Source of the DNA: Paracidovorax wautersii
Lineage (GTDB): Bacteria; Pseudomonadota; Gammaproteobacteria; Burkholderiales; Burkholderiaceae_C
Length of the DNA: 64,000 nucleotides
Assembly: GCF_031453675.1 (NCBI RefSeq)
Contig: NZ_JAVIZX010000001.1
Coordinates: 1,364,001 to 1,428,000, forward strand
Reading direction: 5' to 3'
Both the position numbers and the translations under genes were made by a program. This document shows positions 25,053-33,708 of the stretch, in pieces; within the stretch, counting starts at the first letter, position 1, and each line of letters begins with the position of its first letter. The notes beneath the pieces were generated by a model, which saw only the letters and a list, made by a program, of their open reading frames with translations, was not told the origin of the DNA and did not search any database.

Positions 25053-25556
25053 TCAGCCCACCGAGAGCTTCTTGTGCTCGCCCAGATCGCGCGGCGGCTC
25101 GCCGGTGATGGCGGCCTTGGCCATCTTGAACAGCTGCACCATCTTGCTGTCGTCCACGTCCCAGTACTCGGCGTGGTCGATATGGATGGCCAGCAGCACC
25201 AGGTTGGGGTCGGTCACGCCTTCAGGGAACCAGGCCTTGGCCATGGGGCTCCACAGCGCTTCCTTCTTGGCCTGGTCCTCGATGAAGCCGGCCGTGCCGG
25301 AGAGCGACACGTAGCTGTCCTTGCCGGGGTCGCTGTAGGTCACGTTGACCTGGCTGTCGCGGTGCAGCCGCTCGTACAGCTCGCCGTTGCGCGGGATGAA
25401 GAAAAACAGCTGCGACTGCTCGTCGATGGACTTGTTCTGCGTGGTGAGCGGGTGGGCATGCAGCATGCCGCTGGCAGCGCGGTGGGTCAGCATGCCGAAG
25501 CGGATGTCCTTGATCAGCTTCCACAGCGTGTCGTGGCTCGATTCGTTCTGGCTCAT
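25053..25556 (-). CDS. Pyridoxamine 5'-phosphate oxidase-like general stress protein
   Basis: A 167-residue split-barrel flavin-binding protein of the general-stress-protein-26 type. Features: DIRFGMLTHRAASGMLHAHPLT near residue 16 (strand pair contacting FMN), QLFFFIPRNGELYERLHRD, VNVTYSDPGKDSYVSLSGTA near 70-90 and a C-terminal region with an HIDHAEYWDVDDSKMVQLFKMAKA block. It probably binds a flavin or F420-like cofactor; the enzymatic role is not assigned in this branch. The start is the ATG at 25554-25556 before MSQNESS. Confidence 0.85.
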   Translation of the reverse strand: MSQNESSHDTLWKLIKDIRFGMLTHRAASGMLHAHPLTTQNKSIDEQSQLFFFIPRNGELYERLHRDSQVNVTYSDPGKDSYVSLSGTAGFIEDQAKKEALWSPMAKAWFPEGVTDPNLVLLAIHIDHAEYWDVDDSKMVQLFKMAKAAITGEPPRDLGEHKKLSVG

Positions 25557-25795
25557 GGGGCCTCCGTCGGTCGGTGAAGGGAATGGAGAGGTACAGCGGT
25601 GGTGGGATACCGCCCGCACCGTGTCCATTCACCTTAGGCCGCAGAAGGGCCGCCGCGGGTCGGTGTGCGGCCCCGCCGGGTGTGGGGCCCGTCCGACAGT
25701 GCGCCGCAGTGCCCAGGCCTCGGGGCACGTTCCCTAGCGGCAGACCATGCGGCTACCGGACGGAGGCGGACAACGGCCTTGCGCCCGTGCGGCGC

Positions 25796-26158
25796 TCAGG
25801 CTTTCTTGAGGAACTCGGACTTCAGCAGCAGGCTGCCCAGGTCGGTCTTGCAGTCCACGTTGTGGCCGTCGGCGCCGTCCACCAGGCGGATGCCCTTGAT
25901 CTTGGTGCCCTTCTTGAGCGTGGCGCCCGCGCCCTTCACCTTCAGGTCCTTCACCAGGATCACGGCGTCGCCATCGGCCAGGGCGTTGCCGTGGGCATCG
26001 CGCACCACGCCGTCGCCGGCATCGGCCTCGTCGGTGGCCGCTGCGGCGGCGCCGTCCATGGGCCATTCATGGGCGCAGTCGGGGCAGATGTACTGCGTGC
26101 CATCGGGGTAGGTGTTCTCCAGGCCGCATTGGGGGCAGGCGGGCGTCGTGTGGGGCAT
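25796..26158 (-). CDS. yjdM: YjdM/PhnA-like zinc-ribbon protein
   Basis: A 120-residue protein: an N-terminal zinc ribbon CPQCGLENTY...CPDCAHEW (two CXXC pairs, residues 8-11 and 25-28), an acidic Ala-rich linker, then the PhnA domain with DGDAVILVKDLKVKGAG and GTKIKGIRLVDG...HNVDCKTD. The old name PhnA is misleading, since it is not a phosphonoacetate hydrolase; its function is unknown. It lies about 60 bases downstream of dinG on the same strand. The linker is about ten residues longer than in E. coli YjdM. Confidence 0.88.
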   Translation of the reverse strand: MPHTTPACPQCGLENTYPDGTQYICPDCAHEWPMDGAAAAATDEADAGDGVVRDAHGNALADGDAVILVKDLKVKGAGATLKKGTKIKGIRLVDGADGHNVDCKTDLGSLLLKSEFLKKA

Positions 26159-26219
26159 GTATTGCGTTCGTGAGCGAGTGGAAAAAAGAGAGGAAGGCGC
26201 GGCCGGGGCCGCAGCGCGC

Positions 26220-28430
26220 TCAGGCCGAGCGCCGCTCCAGCGCGAACGGCGGCAGGCCCTTGAGTAGGCGCTGCCCGTACGACGTGCGCACCAGGCGTTT
26301 GTCGTAGCAGTACACGTGGGCGCGGTCTTCTTCGGTGCGGATGGCGCGGCCCACCCACTGCGCGAGGCGGATGGCGGTGGCGGGCACCACCAGCTCGCTG
26401 AACGGGTCGCGGCCGGCGGCGCGCAGCCATTCGGCACGCGCCTCGCCCACGGGGTCGTCGGGCGGCGCAAAGGGCAGCTTGGTGATGAAGAGCGATTCGC
26501 ACAGCGCGCCGGGCAGGTCCAGCCCTTCGCCGAAGGACTGCATGCCGAAGATGATGGACGGCTCGCCGTTCGCCACGCGCTCGCGGTGGCGCGCCAGCAG
26601 CTGTGCGCGCGGCAGCGCCGTCTGCACCAGCACCGTGCTGCGCATGGCGGTGGGCAGCGCATCGACGGCCTGGCGCATCTGGTCGCGCGAGGTGAACAGC
26701 ACCAGCGCGCCGGATTCGACGAGGGCCAGGTCGGTGAGCAGGCAGTCCACCATCTCGGCGGTGAAGGCCTGCGCCTCGCGCGGGTCGGCCGTGGTCTCGG
26801 TAGCCACCAGCGTGCCCTGCAGGGCGTAGTCGAACGGGCTGGGCACCTCCAGCGTGGTGACGTGGGCGTCGCCGTGCAGGCCGGCCTCGCGCAGGAAGAA
26901 GTCGAACTGGCCGCAGCTGGTGAGCGTGGCCGAGGTGAGCACCGCGCCGCGCACGGCGGACCACAGCTGGTGGCGCAGCGTGTTGCCCGGCAGCACCGGG
27001 CTGGCATGGCCCTTGACGACGATGTAGTCGCCGTCGACTTCCAGCGTGAACCACTTGGCGGCTGGCACGGCGCCCTCGGGCGCGTCCTGCAGCAGCAGCT
27101 GGGCGGCGGCATGCACCGCCTCCAGCCGCGGCGCCAGCGCGCCGATCTGCGCGTACAGCGTGGACAGGCGGCGGGCCTCGTCCGGCTTGTCGCGGATCTC
27201 GGCGCGCAAGGCCTTGGAGATGGCACGCAGCGCATCGAGAAAGCCCTCTGCATGGTGGGCGGCCTGGCTGAAGGGCTCGACCAGCGCGGCTGGCAGCACG
27301 CCGCCCGGCACGCGGGCGCGGGTGGGCACGCCGGGGGCCTGCGCGCGGGCACGGCCGCCCCAGCCGGGGCGCGGCGCGCGCAGCTCTTCGCCGTACACGT
27401 CCATCACCAAGCGGGCGGCCTCCGTCAGCGCGGTACGCAGGCGGGCGGCGTGCTGGGGGATGTCGGCGATCTCTTCCACTTCCACCAGCGCGCCCACGCG
27501 CAGGGCGCGGCTGGAGAGCTTGTCGATCCAGGTCAGGCGGGACAGATCGGCCTCGCAGGCGAACTGCTGCAGCGCGGTGGCCGGCAGATGGTGCGCTTCG
27601 TCGAGCACCAGCAGGCAGTTGTCCAGCTCGGGCAGCAGCCGCGCGCCCAGGGACGACAGCAGCAGATCATGGTTGGCCACGATGACCTGCGCGGCCACCA
27701 GCGCCTTGCGCCGGTCGTAATAGGTGCACTGGCTGAACACCGGGCAGTGCTTGCCCGTGCAGCTGCTGGCCTCGGCAGCCACGGGGCTCCACACCTCGGG
27801 CTCGGGCGGGGTGTCCAGCGTGTCGCGGTCGCCGTCCCAGCCGGCGGTGGCGAGCGCGTCGGCCATGGAGGCGTAGAACTTCATGCGCGCCTCGGATTCG
27901 TGGCGCGGGCGTTTGGCGCGCTGCTCGGCCTCTTCCTCGGCGAAGAGGTCGTCATCGGGCGCGTCGCCCTCGGCCGTGCCGCCGGTGGCCAGGCGCTCCA
28001 GCTTGAGCTTGCACACGAAGCGGCCACGCCCCTTGGCCAGCGCGAACTTGAACGGCTGCTCCATGCGCGCCGCCAGCGCCGGCAAATCCTTGTTGACCAG
28101 CTGCTCCTGCAGCGCCACCGTGGCCGTCGAGATCACCACCCGGGTGCCGCGCGCCACCGCCATGGCGATGGCCGGCACGCTGTACGCGAGCGACTTGCCC
28201 ACGCCCGTACCTGCCTGCACCACGGCGATGGAGCGCGTGGGCGCGGGCGCGTCGCCGCCGCTGGCCTCGTCGCCGCCCTCCTCCAGCTTGCCCAGTTGGG
28301 CCTGGGCGAAGGTGTGGGCGACCTGCTCGGCCATGCGCCGCTGGCCGGCGCGGCTGCGGAAACCCTCGGTGGCACCGACCACCGCATCGAAAGACTGCAG
28401 GGCCTGCGCGGCCCATTCCTGTTGAGACAT
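26220..28430 (-). CDS. dinG: DinG-like ATP-dependent DNA helicase
   Basis: A 736-residue superfamily 2 (XPD-like) 5'-3' helicase. Walker A is QAGTGVGKSLAY near residue 75. An iron-sulphur cluster region has Cys in RFVCKLKL near 140 and CTGKHCPVFSQC near 226-237 (four Cys in all). Motif II is DEAHH near 275. C-terminal motifs are FGMQSFGEGLDLPG near 620 and QWVGRAIRTEED near 695. It unwinds R-loops and D-loops during repair. The start at 28430 (MSQQEW) is used; another in-frame ATG at 28449 is possible, and neither has a strong ribosome-binding site. Confidence 0.9.
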   Translation of the reverse strand: MSQQEWAAQALQSFDAVVGATEGFRSRAGQRRMAEQVAHTFAQAQLGKLEEGGDEASGGDAPAPTRSIAVVQAGTGVGKSLAYSVPAIAMAVARGTRVVISTATVALQEQLVNKDLPALAARMEQPFKFALAKGRGRFVCKLKLERLATGGTAEGDAPDDDLFAEEEAEQRAKRPRHESEARMKFYASMADALATAGWDGDRDTLDTPPEPEVWSPVAAEASSCTGKHCPVFSQCTYYDRRKALVAAQVIVANHDLLLSSLGARLLPELDNCLLVLDEAHHLPATALQQFACEADLSRLTWIDKLSSRALRVGALVEVEEIADIPQHAARLRTALTEAARLVMDVYGEELRAPRPGWGGRARAQAPGVPTRARVPGGVLPAALVEPFSQAAHHAEGFLDALRAISKALRAEIRDKPDEARRLSTLYAQIGALAPRLEAVHAAAQLLLQDAPEGAVPAAKWFTLEVDGDYIVVKGHASPVLPGNTLRHQLWSAVRGAVLTSATLTSCGQFDFFLREAGLHGDAHVTTLEVPSPFDYALQGTLVATETTADPREAQAFTAEMVDCLLTDLALVESGALVLFTSRDQMRQAVDALPTAMRSTVLVQTALPRAQLLARHRERVANGEPSIIFGMQSFGEGLDLPGALCESLFITKLPFAPPDDPVGEARAEWLRAAGRDPFSELVVPATAIRLAQWVGRAIRTEEDRAHVYCYDKRLVRTSYGQRLLKGLPPFALERRSA

Positions 28431-28595
28431 ACAGTAGTAGTGTGGCATGGAAGCGCTGCGGGCACCGTGCCGCCGCCCATCCGCGATGCGTTCTGACGCG
28501 CCCGGCTGCGACACCGGGCCTGCCTCCCTGCCTACAGCCACTGCGTGCAGCCCGCGCCTAGCATGGGCCATTCCTATCAAGACAAGGCCCCGACC

Positions 28596-28901
28596 ATGAC
28601 CCGCCCCACCCCCGGAGCCGGCAAAGACCCGGAAACCCAGACCCCGCCCGACGCGCCCGCCACGTCTGTGCAGCGCTCGGTGGACACCCAGAACCCCCGC
28701 GTGCCGCCCAGCGGCGATCTCGAAGGCGAGGACGGTTCCGTCCCCCAACTGCCCCACGAGCGCGACCAGTCCGTCGGCATGACGGACGGCCAGCCCGACG
28801 AGAACGTCGAGCAGGCCTACCGCGACGTGAGCCGCGGCCTGCAGGACACCGACCGCGGGCCTCCGGCGGACCGGGCGTACCAGAAGCAGAAACAGCAGTA
28901 G
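28596..28901 (+). CDS. Small acidic, probably disordered protein
   Basis: A 101-residue protein rich in Pro, Asp, Gln and Thr with no hydrophobic core. DENVEQAYRDVSRGLQDTDRG near residues 68-90 is the only segment likely to be helical. It is compositionally similar to the 70-residue protein at 24738-24950. Unknown function. The start was taken at the ATG after CAAGGCC, giving MTRPTPGAG. Confidence 0.55.
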   Translation: MTRPTPGAGKDPETQTPPDAPATSVQRSVDTQNPRVPPSGDLEGEDGSVPQLPHERDQSVGMTDGQPDENVEQAYRDVSRGLQDTDRGPPADRAYQKQKQQ

Positions 28902-28944
28902 AGCGGCAAGCCGGGGGGCGCCCCGCCGGTTCGCCGGATAACGC

Positions 28945-28998
28945 TCATCTATTGATAGCTGCTTTCGCTTATTGGATAAGCGCTGGCGGCATATTTTT
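28945..28998. repeat. Intergenic repeat of the ATAGCTGCTTGCGCT family
   Basis: GATAGCTGCTTTCGCTTATTGGATAAGCGCTGGCGGCATATTTTT: here both halves are well preserved, with GCTTAT and ATAAGC able to pair. Confidence 0.6.
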
Positions 28999-29071
28999 CT
29001 TGTACCCAGGCTGTGGCGGCAGGCCCGCTGCCGGTACGCTTCGTCCCGTCCGCCTTCCCCACTCCCCCGGC

Positions 29072-30571
29072 TCAGCGCAGCGCGAGCGCGCCCACCACCC
29101 GCGCGGCTGAGCGGATCTCTGTCTCGGCATAGCCCGCATAGCCCAGCAGCCAGCCCCGCCGTGGCGACGCGACCGCGTAGCGTGACAGCGGAGCCAGCAT
29201 CACGCCCGCGGCCTGCGCGCTGCGCGCCAGGCGCTCGTCGTCGGTGTCGGCGGGGACTTCGTGCAGCAGATGCATGCCCCGGTCGCTGGGGGACAGCTGC
29301 CAGAGGCCGTTGCTGGCGTCGGCCAAGGTGCCGATCAGCACCTGCTGGCGGTGCTGGTACAGATCGCGAACCCGGCGCAGGTGGCGCAGCAGATGCCCCT
29401 CGGCAATGAAGCGGGCCAGCACGGCCTGCGTGTCGCCCGGCGCATGCCGGTCGGTGATGGCGCGGGCCATGGCAAAGGCCTCGACCAACGCAGGCGGCAC
29501 CACCACGAAGCCCAGGCGCAGTCCGGGGTGCAGGGTCTTGGAGAACGTGCCCACGTACAGCACACGCTCCGACCCTGGCAGGCTGCACAGCGCCGGTACA
29601 CGCTGGGCGGCGCTGCCGTACTGGAACTCGCCGTCGTAGTCGTCTTCCACCACCCAGGCGTCCTGGTCGCGTGCCCATTGCAGCAGGGCCTGGCGGCGCG
29701 GCAGGTCCATGCGCACCCCGGTGGGGAACTGGTGCGTAGGCGTGACCACCGCCATGCGTGCGGCCGGCCACTGCGCCGCGCCCTGCGCAATGCACAGGCC
29801 GCTGGCATCCGTCGGCACTGGCCGGGCCAGCGCACCGTGGCCCACCAGGCTGGCGCGGATACCGGGGTAGCCGGGGTCTTCCACCAACACCTCGTCACCC
29901 ACGTCCAGCAGCAGGCGCGCGATGAGGTCGATGCCCTGCTGCGAGCCCGAGCACACCACCACCTGCGCCGCATCGCACCGGATGCCGCGCGACGCCCACA
30001 GCCACTGCGCCACGGCTTGGCGCAGATCCGGGTCGCCCGCCGGGTCGAGGTACTGCGCGCGGGTGATGCGCTGGGCTTGGGTGGCCTGGCGGGCCAGCCG
30101 ATCCCACACCCCAAACGGAAAACCCGCCACGTCGGGCGCGCCGATGCGAAATGCCCGCGCGGGTACCAGCGGCGGGCGCCAGCGCATAGCCGTGTCCGCC
30201 ACCAGCTGCCCCCGCCGCGACAGGGCCCGGGGCGAGGCCACCAGCGCTGCTTTCGCGCCCGGCGTGCCCGGCGCACGGGCCGCCAGTGCGCGGCCCACAT
30301 AGGTGCCGTCGCCCACGCGGGCTTCCACATACCCTTCGGCCAGCAGGCGCTGCACGGCCCACAGCACCGTGTTGCGCGATACGCCCAGCAGCTCGGCCTG
30401 CGCGCGCGACGGCGGCAGCCGCGTACCCGCGGGCCAGCGGCCTTGTTCGATGGCGCTGCGCAACTGCGCATACACCTGCTGGCGCAGCAACGGGGCTGCG
30501 GCGGATGTGGCAGACGGCGCAGCCGCAGGGTGGGCACGCACAAGCGCGGCATTGGCTCTGGGTGTGGGCAC
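29072..30571 (-). CDS. MocR/PdxR-type GntR regulator with aminotransferase domain
   Basis: A 499-residue protein. An N-terminal GntR winged helix (about residues 27-95, LPPSRAQAELLGVSRNTVLWA) is joined to a fold-type I aminotransferase domain with CSGSQQGIDLI near 205, VVEDDYDGEF near 310 and the PLP-binding Lys in GTFSKTLHPGLRLG near 350. Such regulators sense PLP, often controlling pyridoxine or amino-acid genes. The start GTG at 30569-30571 has AAGGAG 7 bases upstream. It diverges from an OsmC gene with only 73 bases between starts, so the OsmC gene is a likely target. Confidence 0.88.
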   Translation of the reverse strand: MPTPRANAALVRAHPAAAPSATSAAAPLLRQQVYAQLRSAIEQGRWPAGTRLPPSRAQAELLGVSRNTVLWAVQRLLAEGYVEARVGDGTYVGRALAARAPGTPGAKAALVASPRALSRRGQLVADTAMRWRPPLVPARAFRIGAPDVAGFPFGVWDRLARQATQAQRITRAQYLDPAGDPDLRQAVAQWLWASRGIRCDAAQVVVCSGSQQGIDLIARLLLDVGDEVLVEDPGYPGIRASLVGHGALARPVPTDASGLCIAQGAAQWPAARMAVVTPTHQFPTGVRMDLPRRQALLQWARDQDAWVVEDDYDGEFQYGSAAQRVPALCSLPGSERVLYVGTFSKTLHPGLRLGFVVVPPALVEAFAMARAITDRHAPGDTQAVLARFIAEGHLLRHLRRVRDLYQHRQQVLIGTLADASNGLWQLSPSDRGMHLLHEVPADTDDERLARSAQAAGVMLAPLSRYAVASPRRGWLLGYAGYAETEIRSAARVVGALALR

Positions 30572-30644
30572 GAATTGGCTCCTTGGCTGCCTGGATGGGT
30601 GCCTAAACTGAAGAACCATTTTAGAAATCGGAAAGACTCCCTCC

Positions 30645-31133
30645 ATGGCCGCATCGCACACCGCCACCGTCGTCTGGACCCGTGGCACCGATGACTTCCT
30701 CGACAAGCGCTACCACCGCGGCCACCAGTGGCAGTTCGACGGCGGTGCCATGGTGGCCGCGTCGTCATCGCCGCATGTCGTGCCGCTGCCTTATTCCGAT
30801 GCGGCGGCGGTGGACCCGGAAGAGGCCTACGTCGCCGCGCTGTCGAGCTGCCACATGCTCTGGTTTCTGGACCTGGCCAGCCGCGCAGGCTGGCGCGTGA
30901 ACCGCTACACCGACGCCGCGGTGGGCACCATGGCCCCCGATGCGCAGGGCCGCATCGTCGTGAGCCAGGTGCAGCTGCGCCCCGTCACCGTGTTCGACGC
31001 GGCCCACGCCCCGACCGAAGCGGCCCTGGCCGAAATGCACCACCGCGCCCATGCGGCCTGCTTTCTGGCCAACTCGGTCAGAACGCAGATCAACTGCAGC
31101 CCGGTGCTGGAGGTGGAGGGGCCGGGCGCCTGA
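30645..31133 (+). CDS. OsmC family protein
   Basis: A 162-residue protein of the OsmC/Ohr superfamily. It shows the first strand TATVVWTRG, the motif PEEAYVAALSSCHMLWFL near residues 60-77 with the peroxidatic-type Cys, and a second Cys region near AHAACFLANSVRTQI at about 130. These thiol peroxidases reduce organic hydroperoxides. Divergent from the MocR-type regulator gene, which probably controls it. CTCCCTCC before the ATG offers only a poor ribosome-binding site. Confidence 0.85.
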   Translation: MAASHTATVVWTRGTDDFLDKRYHRGHQWQFDGGAMVAASSSPHVVPLPYSDAAAVDPEEAYVAALSSCHMLWFLDLASRAGWRVNRYTDAAVGTMAPDAQGRIVVSQVQLRPVTVFDAAHAPTEAALAEMHHRAHAACFLANSVRTQINCSPVLEVEGPGA

Positions 31134-31243
31134 GCTGCTCGCGCCGGGCTCCGGTGCCGGGTATCGGCCCCGGAGCGCGTCGCAGGCGCCGTTGCGCGAT
31201 CGCCCGGTTTGGCAGTGAGCCTCGCAGTGGGCTCCCGCCGCCC

Positions 31244-32635
31244 TCAACCCTCCAGCATCTCCACCCGCAGCGCCACCACCGGCCCTGCCACCGCCGGGTG
31301 GGCGGCCAGCGCGTGCACCGCCAGGTCCACCGTGGCCTGGCGCACGGCATCGGTCAGCACCAGCACCTGGGGCGTGCCGCAGGCGGGCAGTGTCTTTTCG
31401 TTCGCCAGCTCCATGCGCTGCACCGGCACCTGCTGGGCGGTCAGCCAGGCGCCTACCGCCTCGATCTGCGGGGCCTGGTGCACCGGCACGCGCAGGTAGT
31501 GGCGGGTGTGCACGGCAGCGCGGGGCAGCACGGCCAGCTGTTCGTCCACGGCATGGGGGTGGAAGCCCAGGTGCGGCACGCGCTGCTGTGCGGCCACGGT
31601 GCCGGCGGGCAGTCGGGCCACGTCCACCAGATCGGCGATCACGGCGGAGGCCGTGGGCTCCGCGCCCGCCCCGGCGCCGTAGTACATCGTCACGCCCGAC
31701 GCATCGCCCTTCACCATCACGGCGTTCATCGAACCGTCCACCTGCGCCAGCAGGTGCTGCGCAGGAACAAACGCCGGGTGCACGCGCAGCTCCACGCCTT
31801 CGGCCTGGCGCCGGGCGATGCCCAGCAGCTTGACGCGAAAGCCCAGCTGCCGCGCGCATTCCACGTCCAGCGCCTGCAGCGTGCGAATGCCCTCCACCTG
31901 GGCCTGGTCGAAGCGCACCGGCATGCCGAAGGCGTTGGCCGCCAGCAGCGAGGCCTTGTGCGCGGCGTCCACGCCGTCCACGTCGAAGGCGGGGTCGGCC
32001 TCGGCATAGCCCAGTGCCTGGGCCTCGGCCAGCGCGGCGGCGAAGTCCACGCCGTCCTCGCGCATGCGGGTCAGGATGAAGTTGCTGGTGCCGTTGATGA
32101 TGCCGGCCACCCACTCGATGCGGTTGGCCGTGAGCCCCTCGCGCAGCGCCTTGATGATGGGCAGGCTCACCGCCACCGCGCCTTCGTAGGCCACGGCCAC
32201 GCCCTGCCGCTGGGCGGCGGCGAAGACCGTCTGCCCGTGCACGGCCAGCAGCGCCTTGTTGGCGGTCACCACATGCTTGCCGTGGGCGATGGCGGCCAGT
32301 ACCCATTCCAGCGCCGGGCCGGTGCCGCCGGCCACTTCCACCAGCACGTCGACCTCGGGGTGCGTGGCCACGCGCAGCGGGTCGCGGGTCAGCTCCACGC
32401 CCGGCGCGTCCTGCAGCACGGCGGCTGCGCGTTCCAGGTTGCGGGCCGCCACGGCCACGATCTCGATGCCGCGTCCGGCGCGCGCCGCGATCAGCGTCTG
32501 GTTGCGCTGCAGCACCGCCCAGGTGCCGCCGCCCACCGTGCCGATGCCGATCATGCCCACGCGCAGCGGGCGCATCGCGGTGGCAGGCGCGGCAGCGCTG
32601 CCGGGCAGGGATCTCAGGTGGGGCTCATTGAACAT
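31244..32635 (-). CDS. hom: Homoserine dehydrogenase
   Basis: A 463-residue NAD(P)-dependent enzyme converting aspartate semialdehyde to homoserine for threonine and methionine. The Rossmann motif GMIGIGTVGGGTW is near residue 28. The catalytic domain has EWVAGIINGTSNFILTRM near 180 and AEADPAFDVDGVDAAHK near 213. A C-terminal ACT-like regulatory region covers about 375-463. A GGAGAG site precedes the ATG. Upstream lies a Thr/Ile-rich leader peptide and a terminator hairpin (32684-32800), so synthesis is probably controlled by transcription attenuation. thrC is not adjacent; the next gene downstream is convergent. Confidence 0.93.
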   Translation of the reverse strand: MFNEPHLRSLPGSAAAPATAMRPLRVGMIGIGTVGGGTWAVLQRNQTLIAARAGRGIEIVAVAARNLERAAAVLQDAPGVELTRDPLRVATHPEVDVLVEVAGGTGPALEWVLAAIAHGKHVVTANKALLAVHGQTVFAAAQRQGVAVAYEGAVAVSLPIIKALREGLTANRIEWVAGIINGTSNFILTRMREDGVDFAAALAEAQALGYAEADPAFDVDGVDAAHKASLLAANAFGMPVRFDQAQVEGIRTLQALDVECARQLGFRVKLLGIARRQAEGVELRVHPAFVPAQHLLAQVDGSMNAVMVKGDASGVTMYYGAGAGAEPTASAVIADLVDVARLPAGTVAAQQRVPHLGFHPHAVDEQLAVLPRAAVHTRHYLRVPVHQAPQIEAVGAWLTAQQVPVQRMELANEKTLPACGTPQVLVLTDAVRQATVDLAVHALAAHPAVAGPVVALRVEMLEG

Positions 32636-32683
32636 GGTGGGTCACTCTCTCCAAAAGGCCGCGGTCCCCAAAGGTAAACGGCC

Positions 32684-32713
32684 AACAAAAAACCCAGCTG
32701 CCAGAGCTGGGTT
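32684..32713 (-). terminator. Attenuator terminator upstream of hom
   Basis: On the minus strand AACCCAGCT-CTGGC-AGCTGGGTT is a perfect 9-bp stem followed by TTTTGTT, ending 49 bases before the hom start. An upstream hairpin with arms GGTGGCC and GGCCACC (about 32739-32760) could act as the pause structure. The order leader peptide, hairpin, terminator, gene is that of an amino-acid attenuator. Confidence 0.8.
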
Positions 32714-32767
32714 CGTTCGGGGAGGGAATGACACCAGGTGGCCGCCGGTACGGCCACCCCGCGCAAG

Positions 32768-32800
32768 CTAGGTAGCCGCGGTGGTAATGGTGGTAATCAT
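32768..32800 (-). CDS. Threonine/isoleucine-rich leader peptide of the hom attenuator
   Basis: ATG at 32798-32800 opens a 10-codon frame encoding MITTITTAAT, with five Thr and two Ile in ten residues, then TAG. This mirrors thrL of enterobacteria, where ribosome stalling at Thr/Ile codons prevents the downstream terminator from forming. No strong ribosome-binding site is evident; a TTG four codons upstream could be the real start. Confidence 0.72.
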   Translation of the reverse strand: MITTITTAAT

Positions 32801-32913
32801 TCGTGCGTTCAACCGCGCCTGGGCCGAGGCGGCAGGCAAGGTGTGGAAAGCGGTGTGAAGGCACGACATGGTGGGCCGAGTGTACAGGACGCGCTGCGCC
32901 TGGCCGATCGCTC

Positions 32914-32966
32914 ATGAATTAATAGCTGCTTGCGCTTATGGAGTAAGCGCTGCAGCTGTTTTTGAC
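32914..32966. repeat. Intergenic repeat of the ATAGCTGCTTGCGCT family
   Basis: AATAGCTGCTTGCGCTTATGG then AGTAAGCGCTGCAGCTGTTTTTG: the clearest copy, with halves GCGCTTA and TAAGCGC paired and a T-run after it. It may also work as a terminator for plus-strand transcription. Confidence 0.65.
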
Positions 32967-32998
32967 TTGCATCGCCCGGGGCAGGGCGATGCGGGGCC

Positions 32999-33439
32999 TC
33001 ACTGCACCAGCGTGGCGTTCAGGGTGATTTCGGGCACGCCGGCCAGGGCCTTGGACAGCGGGCAGTTGGCCTTGGCGCCTTCGGCCAGTTCCTGGAACTT
33101 CGCCTCGTCGATGCCGGGCACCTTGGCCGTCAGCGTAAGGGCGATACGGTCGATCTTGAAGCCTTCGCCGTCCTGCACCAGGCGCACCTTGGCGGTGGTG
33201 TCCACGGTTTCCGTCTGGATGCCGGCTTTGTCGGCGGCGAACGAGAACGCCATGGTGAAGCAGGCTGCATGCGCCGCGCCCACGATTTCCTCGGGGTTGG
33301 TGCCCTTGCGGTCATCGCCGAAGCGGCTGGCGAAGCCATAGGGGTACTTGTTCAGCGCGCCGGTCTCGGTGCTGATCTGGCCCTGGCCGGCCTTGCCGGC
33401 GCCTTCCCAGTGGACGGATGCGGTTTTTTCTGCGGACAT
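32999..33439 (-). CDS. OsmC family peroxiredoxin
   Basis: A 146-residue OsmC proper. SVHWEGAGKAGQGQISTETGAL at the N-terminus, GTNPEEIVGAAHAACFTMAF near residues 46-65 (first Cys) and LAEGAKANCPLSKAL near 117-131 (second Cys) are the canonical reactive-thiol motifs of osmotically induced hydroperoxide reductase. This is the standard OsmC of the cell, distinct from the shorter-motif paralogue at 30645. AGGAGCCCTCC precedes the ATG. Confidence 0.93.
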   Translation of the reverse strand: MSAEKTASVHWEGAGKAGQGQISTETGALNKYPYGFASRFGDDRKGTNPEEIVGAAHAACFTMAFSFAADKAGIQTETVDTTAKVRLVQDGEGFKIDRIALTLTAKVPGIDEAKFQELAEGAKANCPLSKALAGVPEITLNATLVQ

Positions 33440-33708
33440 GGAGGGCTCCTTTGCGGTGTGGATGGGTGGTACGAGGACGAAGGAGAAATCACACCATGGC
33501 CGGCCCGCGCGGTGCTGTGGGACAAGCGCGCGTGGGGCTGCCCTACGCCACCGCAGTTCCCCACGGTGGAGCGCGGAAAACGGCTGCGTGCTGCGGGTTG
33601 CTTGTCCTACGCGGGGGGGGGCATGCGGATTTCTACGATCGGGCCTTCGTCTCTCCGAAAGTCGCACGCTTGGCCGCCTCTTCCAACGAACCGCTTCCCC
33701 CGCTGCCC

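Noticed and set aside
28431-29795. Long minus-strand extension upstream of dinG
   Set aside because: The extra 450 residues read through the intergenic repeat and opposite the aminotransferase-regulator gene in another frame, with no domain; the conserved helicase begins at MSQQEW.
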